The notes below the pieces were generated by a model. The model searched no databases, was not told the DNA's origin, and worked only from the letters and a program-made list of their open reading frames with translations. Source: Pholiota molesta (taxonomy: Eukaryota; Basidiomycota; Agaricomycetes; Agaricales; Strophariaceae). From it: a stretch of 64,000 nucleotides of DNA. Below are positions 11,889 to 23,040 of the stretch, one piece after another (the stretch's first letter is position 1; every line of letters begins with the position of its first letter). The stretch lies in NCBI GenBank assembly GCA_014925825.1, contig JACGCK010000068.1, positions 62,001-126,000 of the forward strand. Reading direction: 5' to 3'. The position numbers and the translations under genes were made by a program.

Positions 11889-12018
11889 TGTTACTTGGAA
11901 TAGCGAAGTGCAGTTATATTACTGTTATGATATGACTTGGAATATCGAAGTCCAGTTTCGGTCTATGAATATCGAAGTGCAATTATACTGTAACTTGGAA
12001 TATTGAAGTGCACTCTTG
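11889..12018. repeat. Degenerate tandem repeat, about 30-37 bp unit, four copies
   Basis: Four copies of a unit containing (ACTTG)GAATATCGAAGTGCAG start near 11893, 11933, 11964 and 11994. It lies directly upstream of the chimeric gene at 12113. Confidence 0.7.
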
Positions 12019-12112
12019 GCTGAACATTACAGGTCGGTCCCCACGACAATCCCATGGTGGACATTTGACGCACATATTTAACGTCCTAGCTTTTTAGGAT
12101 TTCGCACATCTC

Positions 12113-12801
12113 ATGGCTCCGAAATCTGATAAGGTCGCCCCAGGTCGCGAGGAAGTTCTATTGTCGCTTTGTAGGTCAGTGTTCAGCTTCAAATGGACTT
12201 GTCTACTTATGTGTCAATCATGTGCTCAACCATTTTTTTTTCCTTCGCAGCAACGTGCGAGAGTCAAATCCAAATATCTTGAAGTAAGCCATTGAACCGT
12301 ATGTTTCGTTCTCGACTTATAATTCAAAACCCCCAGTAGCCCAGCAATGTATAAACGACCTACCAATTGGTCTCTGATGAACAAAAGGCTTGTCTTGTTC
12401 ATCCTCGTCATGCACGGAGTTGACACCGTCAATGCAAATGTAACCTCTGCCCCGACCTCTCCTCTGTCCTCCAATAGTCACAGTGGATTGACAATCGACA
12501 ACAAGATAGGTCTGGGAATAGGTATTGGATTTGGCGTTCCTTCGCTTTTGCTTGCCATTTTAGCCATTTGGGTGTCCATCCGCGCAGCAAAGGGACACTA
12601 TGAGTCGAATCGAACCCCCCGGCACTCGACAGAACAGCCCATCAACGAGGTTCGTCTTTTTATCTTTTATCTTTTATCTTTACTAACTACCTACTGATGC
12701 AACCTTCGCACTGCCAGCCCCCCGTGCCCGTATCTACTGGAAGATACAAGCTCAGTTTGAGCTTATATTTAGCTTCAATTACCGTAACGCGTGAGGCCTG
12801 A
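12113..12801 (+). CDS. Chimeric gene: caspase-family N-terminal exons joined to a transmembrane protein
   Basis: Exons 12113-12174, 12251-12283, 12337-12649 and 12718-12801 join in phase (62, 33, 313 and 84 nt) to give 163 residues. Residues about 1-41 (GREEVLLSLCR, then SNPNIL, then PAMYKRPT) align with the N-terminus of the caspase-like gene at 48187 (NREETLLSLWR, SNPNVL, PATYKPPT). Intron positions are identical and the second exon is 33 nt in both. After that the caspase domain is absent. In its place come a hydrophobic stretch (LVLFILVMHGV), a Ser/Thr-rich loop and a clear membrane helix (GLGIGIGFGVPSLLLAILAI), followed by a basic, Arg/His-containing tail. Topology resembles small Ser/Thr-rich single-pass fungal surface proteins. 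Function is unknown. Whether it is expressed cannot be told from the sequence. Confidence 0.65.
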
Positions 12802-14479
12802 TGGAGAATGGCACAACCTCTCTTCATAGTTCATTAGTTGTGCTATATGTTCGTAGATATGCAGTATGAGTATGCAATTTTCTTTATCGAATTATCCTAG
12901 ATATACGTTACCATTGTTATTTTATCGGTCTATTCTAGTGCAGCTTCGTCATACTGATTAGAGAAATACATTGATAGAGGTCATACCGTACAGTTCAGCA
13001 GTCTCAGGATGCGGCATCAGGCGCCAGGCAGTAGATTATCCACAGCCTAAGGTAACGAACGTGGATAGGGAAAATTCAATAGACTGTCAGCCGACGGAAG
13101 TACTAGTGGCGGTAAGGTCGAGACCTCATATCTCATAGCTTTTATCTCTGGAACAAGGCATGGGTGAGATCACAGGTGACCGGTGAGGACCTACGACCTC
13201 GGATGCATACGAAGAAAAGGAAGGTAGGCAGATACAATGGTCTTACCCCACAATCAAACATCTACGGAGTCGCGGACGTGAGCCGAGGGGTATGATATCT
13301 TTCATTGTTGGATCTGCTATGCCTTGAGCTGAACATGGACGTAAGTTAAAGTTCTAGATCACGGGTGTGTCTTTGACTAGGTCGTTAGATAAAGCGTTAT
13401 TCAAGTTCGCGAGTGAGGAATTAGCAGACGACTGCTGGTCCGGTATGGGAGGTGGGAATGTTTGCGAGATGAACGCGAAAACGTAGACCAGAGGGCGGTT
13501 GGCCTTGACCCAGTGAGGACCTAAACTGATTATGAAGTTGTCTAGTTTGAGGTCTGCGAAAGCACGAATCAGAATTCGCATCGAATAGTAGTTATTAGTT
13601 CAGAATGCAAGCATACTGGTATGGGCCATGCATTGATGCAAATGCGCAGTGCCACACAAGATGTCACTGAGGATTTTCACAAGAGTGGATAAAGCCGTTC
13701 AGTGAAGCCACTTGCGCATCTTGAACGTTGGCGCTGAAGAGCTTCGTCACGATGAAGATGTACTCGCAGTCTTCTTTATTGATACTCAAATAGATAAAGT
13801 GAATTAGCAGGTCAGAGGAATGCTAAGGTGTTGGTAGAGTTATAGGTGCTGGCGTCGGAGTAAAAGCATTATGCGTACATGCGGTCCCAACTTCCAAGCA
13901 AGCCAGACGCTCGATGCCGTACTGAATTTAGCCCAGTCAAATTTTAAGCTTAAAGCGACCATCAGGGCCGAGTGCGCATCAGAGGTTGCCTTGAAGGTAA
14001 GTACTTAAGTAGCCATAGCCCTTCGGATGCTGGTAAGGCTCAGGGATTCTTCGGAGAAGCGAAAGTACGGCATATCCTCGCGTTGCTCAGAGTCCGCGGC
14101 AAGGTTTGGACTGGCAGTGGAAGAAGCGATGCGCGTGTAGAGAAGGCAAGTCGCAATATTAGACGAGCCATGTAGATTTTGGGAGAGCCTGAATAGCATT
14201 TTGTAAGGAAGGACCCGCCATAGTTCAGGAACTTCAGATGGAGTTGAAGCTTTCGAAAGGGAGACTTTTGGGCAACTTTTGGGAGACTTGAATGGTATTA
14301 TTTGGATATGTTTGGATGTTTTCGGCAAGTTTGTTTTCTGCCAGTGCAATTGCCAGCGATTGCCTCTTCCTCTCGCCCATCATGTTCATCGCACGCCAGC
14401 CGGCACATCTTTGTTTTCTTTCTCCTCTGCCTGTCCTTCACCACGACAACATCTTTCAATTCTCATTCCAGAGAAGGCG
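12802..14479. other. Gene-poor stretch with weak minus-strand reading frames
   Basis: Weak minus-strand frames occur at 13354-13581 (75 codons) and 14005-14349 (114 codons). They lack a recognisable family, and the splice signals between them do not build a continuous protein. The DNA may be a decayed minus-strand gene. No repeat structure was seen. Confidence 0.3.
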
Positions 14480-15480
14480 TCGCCCTGGCGTCGTCAGAAT
14501 GCTGCAAAACTTCGTGTCATCAGACTCTCCCGATGCTGGTGCTAGGTCCAGTCGTGTCGTTTCAAAAAACGAACTCAAAAGGCAGCTTGTGCTGGGGTTC
14601 TCTTTAATTCGTAACTAGCTATGTGGAGGCATTCGAAACGGATCGGCGCTTGATGCGAGACATGAACTGGAAAACATAGCTGCTGCTGCTGCCGACAAGT
14701 CAATTGAAGAGCTAGATGCATATGATGAGGTTCTGGATTATTATGGTGCTCAGGAGTTCAGGAATACGGTTGACCAAGAAAAGGTGTATAAACCTCTGGT
14801 ATGCTATTGACCACTCGATTCGGTAGAGTTATTGACGATGTTGATGATTTATTGTAGACGTCCATATCAATCAAGAATCAACATGTGGAAATGTTTCAGA
14901 GTTCGTCCAGCACTCAACCCAAACGCACTTTCTGTATACTGACTCTACCGTTCCGCCGGTCTGAAATCAGACGCAAGCACTATAGACAACCCGATTTCGT
15001 GATGTTCCATCGATTGTCCTCCGTAGACCTCTGAACGTCAAGGTCTTTTCTTTTCTGGCGTCATTTCAGTGCTTTCTGCGTGGTGAAGCCTGCTCCCCAA
15101 AAGACCCAAGACCTATTAACGGCTCCAAGTTCATGAAACTCTTGGTCTTGCAACAGCAGACTACGCTAGGCTTCATATCTCCGCTCCTTGTTTCCAGCTC
15201 TTCTCCGTCGGGGCTTCGTTTCTTGCTCTCTGGCATCTTTATCCTGGGATTGTGTTTTCTCCCATTCATGATATACATATGGGACGCGGAAACGTTCATC
15301 CATGTCGTTCGTTTGTGACTTGTCATTTGTCATCTATGGAGCTCGGTCAAGATCCTACTGTCACTACGTTACCTGATGAACAGCATAAACTATGGAGGAT
15401 TAAGAAAAGGGAGCTAAGCCGCAAGGCGCCAGAAGATTTTCCGACGTTCGTGATTACGACGTGGTCGTTCTTGGTACACC
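14480..15480 (+). pseudogene. Repeat R, copy B: best preserved copy of the unknown gene
   Basis: Homologous to R-A. Here part of the coding sequence is readable: from about 14650 the frame gives HELENIAAAAADKSIEELDA, then YDEVLDYYGAQEFRNTVDQ, then KVYKPL. A GTATGC...TTGTAG intron follows (about 14801-14858), then TSISIKNQHVEMFQSSSSTQ. After that the frame closes. The protein is acidic and helical and I do not recognise it. The later part shares the CTCCCATTCATGATATA and GAAGATTTTCCGACGTTCG landmarks with copies A and C. Confidence 0.55.
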
Positions 15481-15684
15481 GTCGGCCTTCCTATCTGGAC
15501 TTTGGCTTCTGTCCTTGGGAGATGCAGGTCCATTTGATTGGTGCGAGAGAACGGCACGAGCCCTGTGTTTACGCAGGCGACTCGCAGGCACCCAAAGATA
15601 ACTTCAGAACGTTCAACTCGCATTTACGATTGATAAAACTATCAGAACGTGTTCTAGTGTTCTAACTTGAAATATTGAGATCTA

Positions 15685-16075
15685 TCCGGGAATCAGATGC
15701 CGGTGGTGAACTCGATCCGCACGGTGCTGATCTGCAAGGCATCGCTCGGTGGCGTTGTGTTCTTGAACGGAACTGCGGACTCGGATAGGACCACTCTCAC
15801 GCTGGTCTTTATGATTAATTGGAACACTTTCGTCGGCAGCGGCCAGTTCTGCTTCAAAGCGTGCTTCAACTCCATCGCCAGCACCGACTATTGCGAGAAT
15901 CGAATCGATCTGATTGGATGCGCGTATTACATGCCCAGCGCTGTTACCAATGTTACTTTCACGAGCTTTGAAGGCGAATTGCAGGACGTTGTGAGTGTCT
16001 GTACTACCAATGGAATAGGTAGGCCCATTGTTACCCCTTCTTATCTGCACATGCTGAGGGTCTTCGTTCTTTCTA
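15685..16075 (+). pseudogene. Displaced fragment of the macrofage-activating-glycoprotein-like (MAGP) family
   Basis: Matches exon 3 and the start of intron 3 of the minus-strand MAGP gene at 59.8-61.1 kb, more closely than the other copies: GELDPHGADLQG, FCFKACFNSI, DYCENR, DLIGCAY and ELQDVV, then TTNGIGRPIV. A 2-nt loss after DLQG shifts the frame, a Met-Ile insertion lies before NWNTF, and one of the conserved cysteines (SCEG to SFEG) is lost. Intron sequence (TCTGCACATGCTGAGGGTCT) is retained, so this is a DNA-level copy about 44 kb from its nearest relative. It lies between R-B and R-C. Confidence 0.85.
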
Positions 16076-16104
16076 AGGGTTATTTTGGTGTTCAATCGTT
16101 CAAA

Positions 16105-16720
16105 CGTTCAAAAAAACGCTCGACCAAGAAAAAGAAAAAAAAAAGAAACACAAACCTCTGGTCCGTTATTGATCACTGGATCCTGGATAATTGTTGACGA
16201 TGTCAATGATTGCTCATAGGCATTCATATTCCATTATGTCTGTACATTCAGAGTTCGTTGGCACTCAATTGAAGCATGCCTTCCTGTCTACGGACTGTTA
16301 TTGTAAAATCAGATTTAAGCACCTGGGGATTTCCTAAACGCAGTCCTTTCTTATTTCGCGATGCTCGACCTTTCGTTTTCGGCTCCATCCTCGGAACGTA
16401 AAGATATTCTCTGGCGTTACCACGGTGGTTTTTTTGCGTACCCTACTACTCAACATATCTCCGCTGGCCTTTTCAGCCCGTCTCCGTTGGGCTCCACGTT
16501 TTCGGTCCTCTGTTTCGCGTCGTTATCTTTGACCGTACCTGGGTTCCATTCTTTCTCATTCGCGATAGGAAGGACACGGAATTTTTTTATCCGTGTCGTC
16601 GTTTGGTCACTGCCTTGCCGTCTGTTGTCTATGGAGCTTGATCAATATCCTAATATGGTCACTATATCACCTGAGGTTCGATTAAGGCGTGTTGTACTTC
16701 TGTCCATTGCTGCCCAGATT
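16105..16720 (+). pseudogene. Repeat R, copy C: shortest decayed copy
   Basis: Begins with CGACCAAGAAAAAGAAA and CAAACCTCTGGTCCGTTATTGATCACTGGAT, equivalent to the exon/intron junction of R-B (TTGACCAAGAAAAGG, CTCTGGTATGCTATTGACCA). It continues with the shared CACCTGGGGATTTCCTAAA block (also in R-A), TCTCTGGCGTTACC and ATGGAGCTTGATCAATATCCTAATATGGTCACT. No open coding sequence remains. An A-rich run lies at 16129-16150. Confidence 0.55.
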
Positions 16721-16739
16721 CACCTATAATGTGATACAC

Positions 16740-17285
16740 CGCTTCAATAACCCAAAGCTTTATTTGCTGTTCTGTTAAGCAGTATAAACACTTGCCCAGG
16801 AGCCGAGACTGAGTGCGCCAAGCCTCCAAGGTGCGCCACGCCAGCCGGCCTTTAGACCCGGCGGTCTGATTGGCCATTCCGAGTCGATCCAATGATATAC
16901 GTATGTCTCTCGGTTGATCCGCATGCTGCCAAAAAGTAGCTATCTGGTGTAACTTCGAGAAAAAGTATCTATTTGGTGTAACTCGGAGATGAATATACAA
17001 GAAAGGAAGACATGTACCATATGGCCATCGAGTGCTTCAATGCTCAGCATCAACGTTTCAGCATTGCCCAATATTGAACGATGCACAATGAACATTGGCA
17101 TGAAGCCGGTAGAGTGACGAATTCTGCTGCCGATTCCTCGACATGACGATCATCGTTTCTAAAAATAGACGGGTCGCGACATACAGCACTTTAAAACTGC
17201 CCAATCTCGAATCTCACTGACCGTCGAGCCTCACCCTCTCAGCATCACCCTCATCGCTACCGCTGCCCCTTTATCAATCGCAAAT
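16740..17285. promoter_or_regulatory. Intergenic region upstream of the short-chain dehydrogenase gene
   Basis: No gene seen. The last 100 bp are pyrimidine-rich (CTCACCCTCTCAGCATCACC), as is common immediately upstream of fungal start codons. A short unassigned GC-rich stretch lies at 16800-16880. Confidence 0.35.
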
Positions 17286-18619
17286 ATGAAACTGTCTATC
17301 ACGAAATTTATGTGGGACCAGCTGACCACCCCCGTCCCTCCCGTCGTCGAGGGTAACCTCGAAGGGAAGACCGTTATTGTTACGGGATCCAATATTGGCC
17401 TGGGGTTTCAAGCCTGCAAACACTTCGCGCGGATGAACGCTGGGAAGGTTATTTTGGCTTGCAGAGATAAGGGGCGCGGTGAAGCAGCGTTATCCAGTAA
17501 GTGCCTGATTTCTTATATGGTCATCAAGCGATAATGCTAACGATGTGGCGCCAGAGTTCAAGAAAGAAACGGGGTATGAGAACGCGTATCTGCGACTTCT
17601 TGACCTTGCAATCTTCGATTCGGTCAGGGCGTTTGCGCAGCAGTTCAAGGAGGAGGAGGAGAGATTGGATATCCTTGTAGAGAACGCTGCTCTTCTGCCT
17701 GATACTACAATCTTCAAGCCTACAAAGGACGGTTGGGAGCCAACGTGAGTGCACAAGCTGTTTTTGTGGAAACAAAGTTGTAATACCGAAGACAGTGTTC
17801 AGGTCAACAATATCGCGCCTTCTCTTCTGGCGGTTTTACTGCTTCCCCTTATGGTAGACACCGGGAAGAAATACAACACTACGCCAAGACTAGTCGTTGT
17901 TTCGAGCGAGGTGCATTATTGGACGACGATCCCAAAAGAAGTCATAGATGCGCCCAATCCTCTCCGCAGATTTGGAACGGATCCGGAATATATGCCCAAG
18001 TACGTCTCTGGCTTTCAACATGAAAAAGCTAAACTGATTTCATTTTATTAGGGTATTCGACATGAGCAGATATCAAGATACGAAGCGTAATTGACTGCTT
18101 TTGCTTCCCGTATTTGATATCTGACTTTCCTTGTTACCAGTCTTGAACATATTCTTTGTTCGTGCTCTCAGCGAACGTCTGAAGGACGACTCGATAATCG
18201 TTGACTCCTTGAATCCGGGGTACTGCTATTCGAGTCTTAGAAGAAAGATGACCGGGATTCGAGCAGTGCTCGACTGGCTCATGGAAAAAGTTCTTGCGTA
18301 CACCACTGAGGAGGGCAGCCGCCAGATCGTGTATGCCGCTATTGCGAACGAGGACAAGAAGGAGGAGATGCAGGGGGCATATATCTCGCTTTCTAAGATT
18401 ACTGAGCCTAGCGATTTTGTGATCGGCGAGGAAGGCAAACATGCGCAAGACCGGCTATGGGTCAGCTTTGATTTAAATCGTCTATGGATTCTGAGGAGTG
18501 ACTGACAAGTTGAATATGTATAGGACAATCTCATCGAGGAGTTAACGAAGATTGACTCTAGCGTGCAGGGCATCGTAGAAGATTTACTCAAGCCTACTGC
18601 TTCCAAGAACTCGACATGA
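17286..18619 (+). CDS. Short-chain dehydrogenase/reductase (retinol-dehydrogenase-like)
   Basis: NAD(P)-dependent oxidoreductase of the classical SDR fold; the substrate is unknown. Exons 17286-17496, 17555-17744, 17796-17999, 18052-18086, 18141-18460 and 18524-18619 join in phase to give about 351 residues. Motifs in order: the nucleotide-binding loop TGSNIGLG at about residue 34, LLDLAIFDSV (the Asp of the adenine pocket), DILVENAAL where most members have NNAG, the catalytic Ser in RLVVVSSEVHYW, and the catalytic YQDTK (YxxxK), followed by the C-terminal NPGYCYSSL motif (usually NPG). The YxxxK motif is in the 35-nt fourth exon. The ENAA variant removes the Asn that normally stabilises the central sheet, but the catalytic Ser-Tyr-Lys set is complete, so the enzyme is probably active. 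Start is the first ATG after a pyrimidine-rich leader. Confidence 0.92.
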
Positions 18620-20892
18620 GGGTGCTTTTATGTCACCTACTTCTTGGAATAACGGATCTATGCTTCGTTTGCGAAATTGCGTCCCCAGATTTCCCACTTT
18701 ATTAGTATGCTTTAATTCGCTTAGGATCCTACTTCTGCGTTATGACTATACATGGTCCAAAAATTCTTTTGATGCTTCACGGCGAATGCTTGAGAAATGC
18801 GGTTGGAATTTGAGGCTGAGTTGGGGTTCGAAGATTTGAAGCGCGATGACTTGGAGGTGATCATGAAGAGCAACATCGGCGGCCCATAACGGTCCGCTTA
18901 GCGTCCAACATGTTGATGGCGCCACAAGAGCAACTTGCTCACAAACACCATCGACGGGTGCACTACAGTGGCCCTTCTCGCACTCTCCGCTCCCCACCTG
19001 CCTCAATGTCTGGTGTTCAACTCTCCATGTCGACTCAAGAGCATACTGCACAGAAGCTGCTGATACCGCTGCCCAACACGATGGAAAGCACATCGGTGTC
19101 GAATGCGTCCGACTCTGGAGTCTAGAGGCAGAACACTCGGGCACCGACACTTCATGTAGCGGTTAGGAATTGCGGGTGAAGACGAGACTAAGGTAATCTC
19201 AGATGGGTTGATCCTGGTTGGCGAAGTATGTCCAGACGCTCTAGTTGTCCAGACTATTGTTTAAGAGCATCACACTCATCCTTTTATTCTCTAGTTATCT
19301 AGCAGTAACGCAAGTTTGCGAGCGCTGATCAACGATCCTCCGAAGATGACCGAGCAGATTTATAATCTGCGTAGGGGCAAAACATGCATCGTGGTTTCTG
19401 CTGTGCAAGTAAGTAGTACGCATATTGTTTCGTTTTCTCCAGCATTTCACGCTAACAAATTTCAGCAGAAACTAATGTATGACTATTCGCACCAAGCCGT
19501 CTGAGACTCTGCGCGGCTGCCAGCTAATCTCAGCGAAGTGCTCTTGCAATTTATGCTCTCATAGTTCCTTGACCGGTTCGTACTATACACATATCTGAAG
19601 ACGGCTAAGACTGAAGATACTGCTAGGAGGACAAGAATGGACCGCGAAGGCGCTAGGCGAAGAACCAGGTCAGAGTGACGGTGGTGGTGAATGGCCATGC
19701 CTTCTTATGGAAGACGATGGTCGACTTACTGGTGTACCAGGTGCGCTACATGTTCAAAATATCATCGAGTTGTATTGATTGATTTCGAGGATAGTTTTTC
19801 TATCGATGTTGCCGGGAGTGACAAGATAGAGATATCGATGGCTGCGTTGGTGATCCAGATTCCAGAAAAGAGCAACGTTACGATGCCGCATCATCACTTG
19901 TGATGTGCATGTCGGCGACGTGGGGCCTTATCTCCTCGAGTAGCGGCGTTCCGTACTTTATTCCGCTTCGCAAAGTTTGTTCCCTATTGGCTCGAATACA
20001 TTTTGCCCAATTGTAATAAACACTGAAGCCAGGTCTTAGGACATTCGCAGTTTTTAGAAGCCAGCGGACGTACATGACTAGCGGGCTCAATGTTCAATTA
20101 GCATCCGACTTGTATATGCCTCGAGAGTTTATTATTACGATGTTCTCGTATTGGCCGAGTTAATCTGACCTCCTCACAGCCTAAAGGATATTAGAGGGCG
20201 AGATAAAGTCTTTCTCTGACACTCGCTCGTGGCCCCTAGGTTGCTTCTCAGTATCTTTCCTTTCAAGTTTCAACGTTTCAATGCTCATATCTTCAGGTAA
20301 CTGATTCAACTTGCGATCTTCTACGTACATACTAATTCAAGTTTCAGGATCATCATCAATCTTCATCATTCTCAGAAGGTTCTCCACACGTCATTATCGC
20401 TGATAAACAATGTGGATGTCAGCAAATGCATCAGCGTCTAACGGCGATGCTGTATTTTGCGCAGCTTCGAAATAAAAAGACTCGTCCCGCTGATGCATGT
20501 GTATACGTTCTAGCTAGCCCATTTCCCCATCTGGACCCCGACGACGTCGAAGAACCTTATTCGGACATGAACGCCTGAACATTCACGACCTGATGGACCA
20601 CTCGAAGAGCCGATGCGGTCGCAGCATCTCCCCTTTCTCCTCTTTCCCCCTACCTGCTTCTGATTGCCTCTGGCTCATATGAAGGGGCTATGCTTCGAAT
20701 CCGTTCTCGTGCTTCTTGCACACTGCCCTATGACTACCCATGTATACTCCGCACTGTTGGATAGGCTTATAATAGTGCATTTCTACTCGGCTTGCTCTCA
20801 ATTTATAGACCTCTCCTTTTAGATCCTGTGAGTGACTCATTTCCCCGACAATCAACTATCGATCTAACAAGCTTGTCCTCAAAGACGTGACA
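18620..20892. other. Intergenic region with possible gene remnants
   Basis: No complete gene. Pieces that look once-coding on the plus strand are 18800-18880 (GFEDLKRDDLEVIMKSNIGG), 19316-19408 (LINDPPKMTEQIYNLRRGK, with a donor GTAAGT directly after) and about 19640-19770. Stops separate them and I do not recognise a family. They may be exons of one decayed plus-strand gene. The last 300 bp, TC-rich with several TATA-like stretches, are probably the promoter of the DUF6534 gene at 20893. Confidence 0.35.
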
Positions 20893-22802
20893 ATGCACTC
20901 TCTCGATAGTACGCTCGGCGCTGCGTTCTTGGGCACCTTAGCTGCCGCCGTGTACGTGCAGAAACATCATTCGATGGGCGCGTTCCTGCTAACGCGAATG
21001 CTCGCTTCATATCTAACTAGCCTTTACGGAGTTACGAGCGTGCAGACGTTCATGTACTTTCGCGACTGCAAGGAGGATGGGCGGCTTCTTAGATGTCTGG
21101 TAAGTGGCTTTCATCCTCGATTTGACACGTAGAAGGCTCGAAGCGTTGATTGACTGGTCTTGAATGCTTTGTAGGTGCTTTTCCTTTGGTGCGTGCATTC
21201 GATACCCGTCGATGTTCTTGTGGAATGTTTGGGCCAATCAGAAAACATAGGGCCCTTGATACGATTCATTTTGCATTCACTTCGCATGGATTGTACTTCT
21301 ACCTAGTCACTAGCTTTGGTGATTTTGCAGTCCTTTTGTCGCCGACGTGGTGAGTAATTGGTATCAAAGATCTTTTGCGCCTTCAATAATACTCTTAATT
21401 TAGGACGATCCTAGCACAGGTCTATGTAACAGTGAGAAGCTATCGTGGTACGACTGTAGTGGATATCTGATTTTTGGTGCAGAATCTGAGCGATCTGATT
21501 GTTCGCGGGTACGCATCTTCTTCCGAGTACACGAATTCTGATGCTCACATTCGATTTTTCATCTACAGGTTCTTTGCCATGCGTGTTTCTATTCGTAAGC
21601 ACCGGCTCGGATCTCCAGCGCCATTGAAGTTTCATTTAGCTGATCCACTGTTTGCAGTATGTGGAGAGAGACAGGTTCTAAGTTTCGTTCTTCCCGTTAT
21701 CATCGTATGTTATTCGAACTTCCATCTTACGATTTCTGGTCAAACAAACTAATGATCACTATCAGACCGTCCTGTCTCTTGTCGTATTTTGTAAGTCCTA
21801 TCTTTGGCGAAAGAGAATGCTCTATCGGCTTACCTTGTTCTGGCAGCGTTTGGATGCGGTGAGATGCTCTCTTGGGTTATATTATGATCATGAAATCTCA
21901 AGCATTGAACGTTTGAATGCTCTAGGGTTTGCGTCGCGAGCGTAAGCACTACCAGTTCTCTCTTCTATTCCATTTTTAACACCATTCTCACCGATAGATT
22001 TGTCCTGGGTACATACGCAAAGATGAATGAAGCTTCCGTAAGTCTTACGGTTGTGCAGGCTTCTGATTCTAACGAAGTCCCGTCAGTTCATGCTCTACGC
22101 CAGCTTTGGTTCGGCAGTCGTGGTCGACACATTGATTGCCGCATCGTTATGTACTCTCCTTATCCAGAGCCGTACAGGTTTCAAAAGGTGTGTATGACTT
22201 CTCTGAGATTTCTTCCTGTTTGACGATCAAGAAAATTAGGACCGATTCGATTGTCACCAAGCTGATGGCTTTTAGTATCAATACTGGTGCGTTTTATATT
22301 GTTGTGCTACCTATAAATCAAGCCCGAAATTGACGATTGAATTTCTCTTAGGCATTTTGACTAGGTATGATGTGTTTTTAAGAATTCGACGATTTCATAA
22401 ATCTCACTCGTAACATGTATGAATAGCATCGCGGCCATCGCATGTTTTGTGACGGTGCGCCGAGCAGCTGACCTATGTCGGAATATCTTCTGATTTTTAC
22501 TATCTTTGGAAACAGTATGCTATCTGGCCGCAGAGCTTTATATTCATGGGCATTTACTTCGCCTTGAGCAAGTGTGAGTTACCATATTCATTCAGTTTAA
22601 CGCTATACATGCTGAAAGGCTGATCGCATATCATATCCTCTATCCTCTAGTGTATGTCAACTCTCTGCTTGCGTCTCTCAACGCTCGAAGCTCGTTGCGA
22701 AGTCAAAGCAGCGATATCAATTCAAGGAACTTCACCCCTATCGCATTTCCGATGAAAGACGTCTCCGTCTCAAGGGATACGCGTTGTTCTGAATCGGCTT
22801 GA
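20893..22802 (+). CDS. DUF6534-type seven-helix membrane protein, copy 1
   Basis: Integral membrane protein of the large Agaricomycete family carrying the DUF6534 domain; biochemical role unknown. About 14 small exons can be followed with consistent phase. They read MHSLDSTLGAAFLGTLAAAV, YGVTSVQTFMYFRDC, VLFLWALDTIHFAF, HGLYFYLVTSFGDFAVLL, then FMLYASFGSAVVVDTLIAAS, LIQSRTGFKRTDSIV, AFSINTGILT and YAIWPQSFIFMGIYFALSK, ending in KLYVNSLLASLNARSSLR and a hydrophilic tail to the stop at 22800-22802. The LDSTLGA, TSVQT, TGFKRTDS, SINTG and YVNSLLASLN motifs are the family signature. The upstream codon at 20887 is GTG, so the ATG at 20893 is the start. A paralogue with the same exon layout lies at 52116. 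Confidence 0.88.
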
Positions 22803-23040
22803 TGAGCCAACGACAGACATCAATTTCCTGTAGACTGGCAGGAAGATTGTATTTGGATTCTCCAGTCTGATGTATCCATGTTCGCGAAGTGGAGCGTATA
22901 GGGACTACTTATGTTTGAGCATTTGAACAGTTCTTAGGTTAGCTACTTGGGATCGTATAACAATGTAAGTTATTGAGCTGTTACAGTAAATTAGAATTAT
23001 AAGTAATATATATGTGCGGACTCTAAAGCACATTCACCAA

